Source: Pseudomonas sp. JM0905a (GTDB lineage: Bacteria > Pseudomonadota > Gammaproteobacteria > Pseudomonadales > Pseudomonadaceae). From it: 64,000 bases of DNA. This document shows positions 63,851 through 64,000 of the stretch, one piece after another. Where the stretch lies: positions 485,363-549,362 of the forward strand of contig NZ_JACXBU010000004.1 of assembly GCF_014700075.1 (NCBI RefSeq), written 5' to 3'. How positions within the stretch are numbered: position 1 is the first letter of the stretch; each line of letters starts with the position of its first letter. A program made the translations under genes and the position numbers. The notes beneath the pieces were generated by a model, which saw nothing but the letters and a program-made list of their open reading frames with translations, was not told where the DNA came from and ran no database searches.

Positions 63851-63900
63851 TGTCGAGCTCCGCATAACCGCAATTATGTTCAGCCCGCGATTATGCGGAG
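63843..63900. repeat. Overlapping perfect inverted repeats
   Basis: TGCGGTTATG (63843-63852) pairs with CATAACCGCA (63863-63872), and CTCCGCATAA (63858-63867) pairs with TTATGCGGAG (63891-63900); both pairs are perfect. The motif TTATG also recurs three times in one direction. This pattern resembles a recombination site more than a terminator, and it marks the exact break in the IS66 fragment. The last 100 bases of the window after it show no recognisable gene. Confidence 0.75.
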
Positions 63901-64000
63901 TCGCCCTAGAGGGACGGCGCAGGGGTCGATTCGGCGCACATTCCGCCTTTGATAGGCCTTCTCCACTCGCCATAAAAGTTGGTGGTTTCCTGTGATCTCT

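Overview
The window reads as chromosomal DNA of a Pseudomonas-type gammaproteobacterium. The main support is the block gcsR - gcvH - gcvP - glyA - sdaA - gcvT, all on the minus strand, which is the glycine-cleavage/serine locus known from the P. aeruginosa group. Codon use is GC-rich, and most genes are catabolic enzymes, transporters, chemoreceptors and GntR or sigma-54 regulators. The species is an inference. No rRNA, tRNA, CRISPR array or prophage was seen.

Layout. (1) 1-9.4 kb, minus strand: a DUF1349 gene cut by the window edge, an APC amino-acid permease, a Cache chemoreceptor, mmsA, ridA, a RarD-like transporter and an enolase-superfamily dehydratase, with a divergent GntR gene at 9.7 kb. 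(2) 10.5-14.0 kb: aldehyde dehydrogenase, flavin reductase and an SHMT paralogue that has lost its PLP lysine, behind a sigma-54 promoter. (3) 14.3-24.4 kb: lipA and the glycine-cleavage operon with its sigma-54 activator GcsR, a sigma-54 promoter and one GcsR-like site. (4) 24.5-39.2 kb: an amine-oxidation locus with a polyamine-type ABC importer, luciferase-like monooxygenase, GMC and DAO-type flavin oxidoreductases, an AcoR-type activator, a hydroxyacid dehydrogenase, an MFS transporter and an extra ribB. Its divergent promoters and the hydroxyacid dehydrogenase promoter are sigma-54 type. (5) 39.4-40.2 kb: an LRAT-like gene and an IS21 remnant. (6) 40.4-62.2 kb: a catabolic regulon under two paralogous GntR/FCD regulators. 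(7) 62.3-64 kb: a broken group II intron reverse transcriptase, an IS66 fragment and overlapping inverted repeats.

How the genes may work together. In region 6, six copies of a palindrome close to TACTAATATATTAGTA sit at promoters, so one regulatory signal probably controls transport (three periplasmic binding proteins, one HisQMP-type transporter), chemotaxis (a binding protein paired with a chemoreceptor) and degradation. The enzymes are an APH-type kinase with a phospholyase-like class III PLP enzyme, a LigC-like dehydrogenase with a LigI-like lactonase, an IlvD/Edd dehydratase, a uronate-dehydrogenase-like SDR, an enolase-superfamily dehydratase, an HpcH/HpaI aldolase, an alpha/beta hydrolase and MmsA. 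Together they look like a route for a hydroxylated amine or sugar-acid conjugate that I cannot match to a described pathway. Regions 2 and 4 look like a second, sigma-54-controlled, flavin-dependent system for a cationic amine or amino alcohol. Substrates in both cases are inferred.
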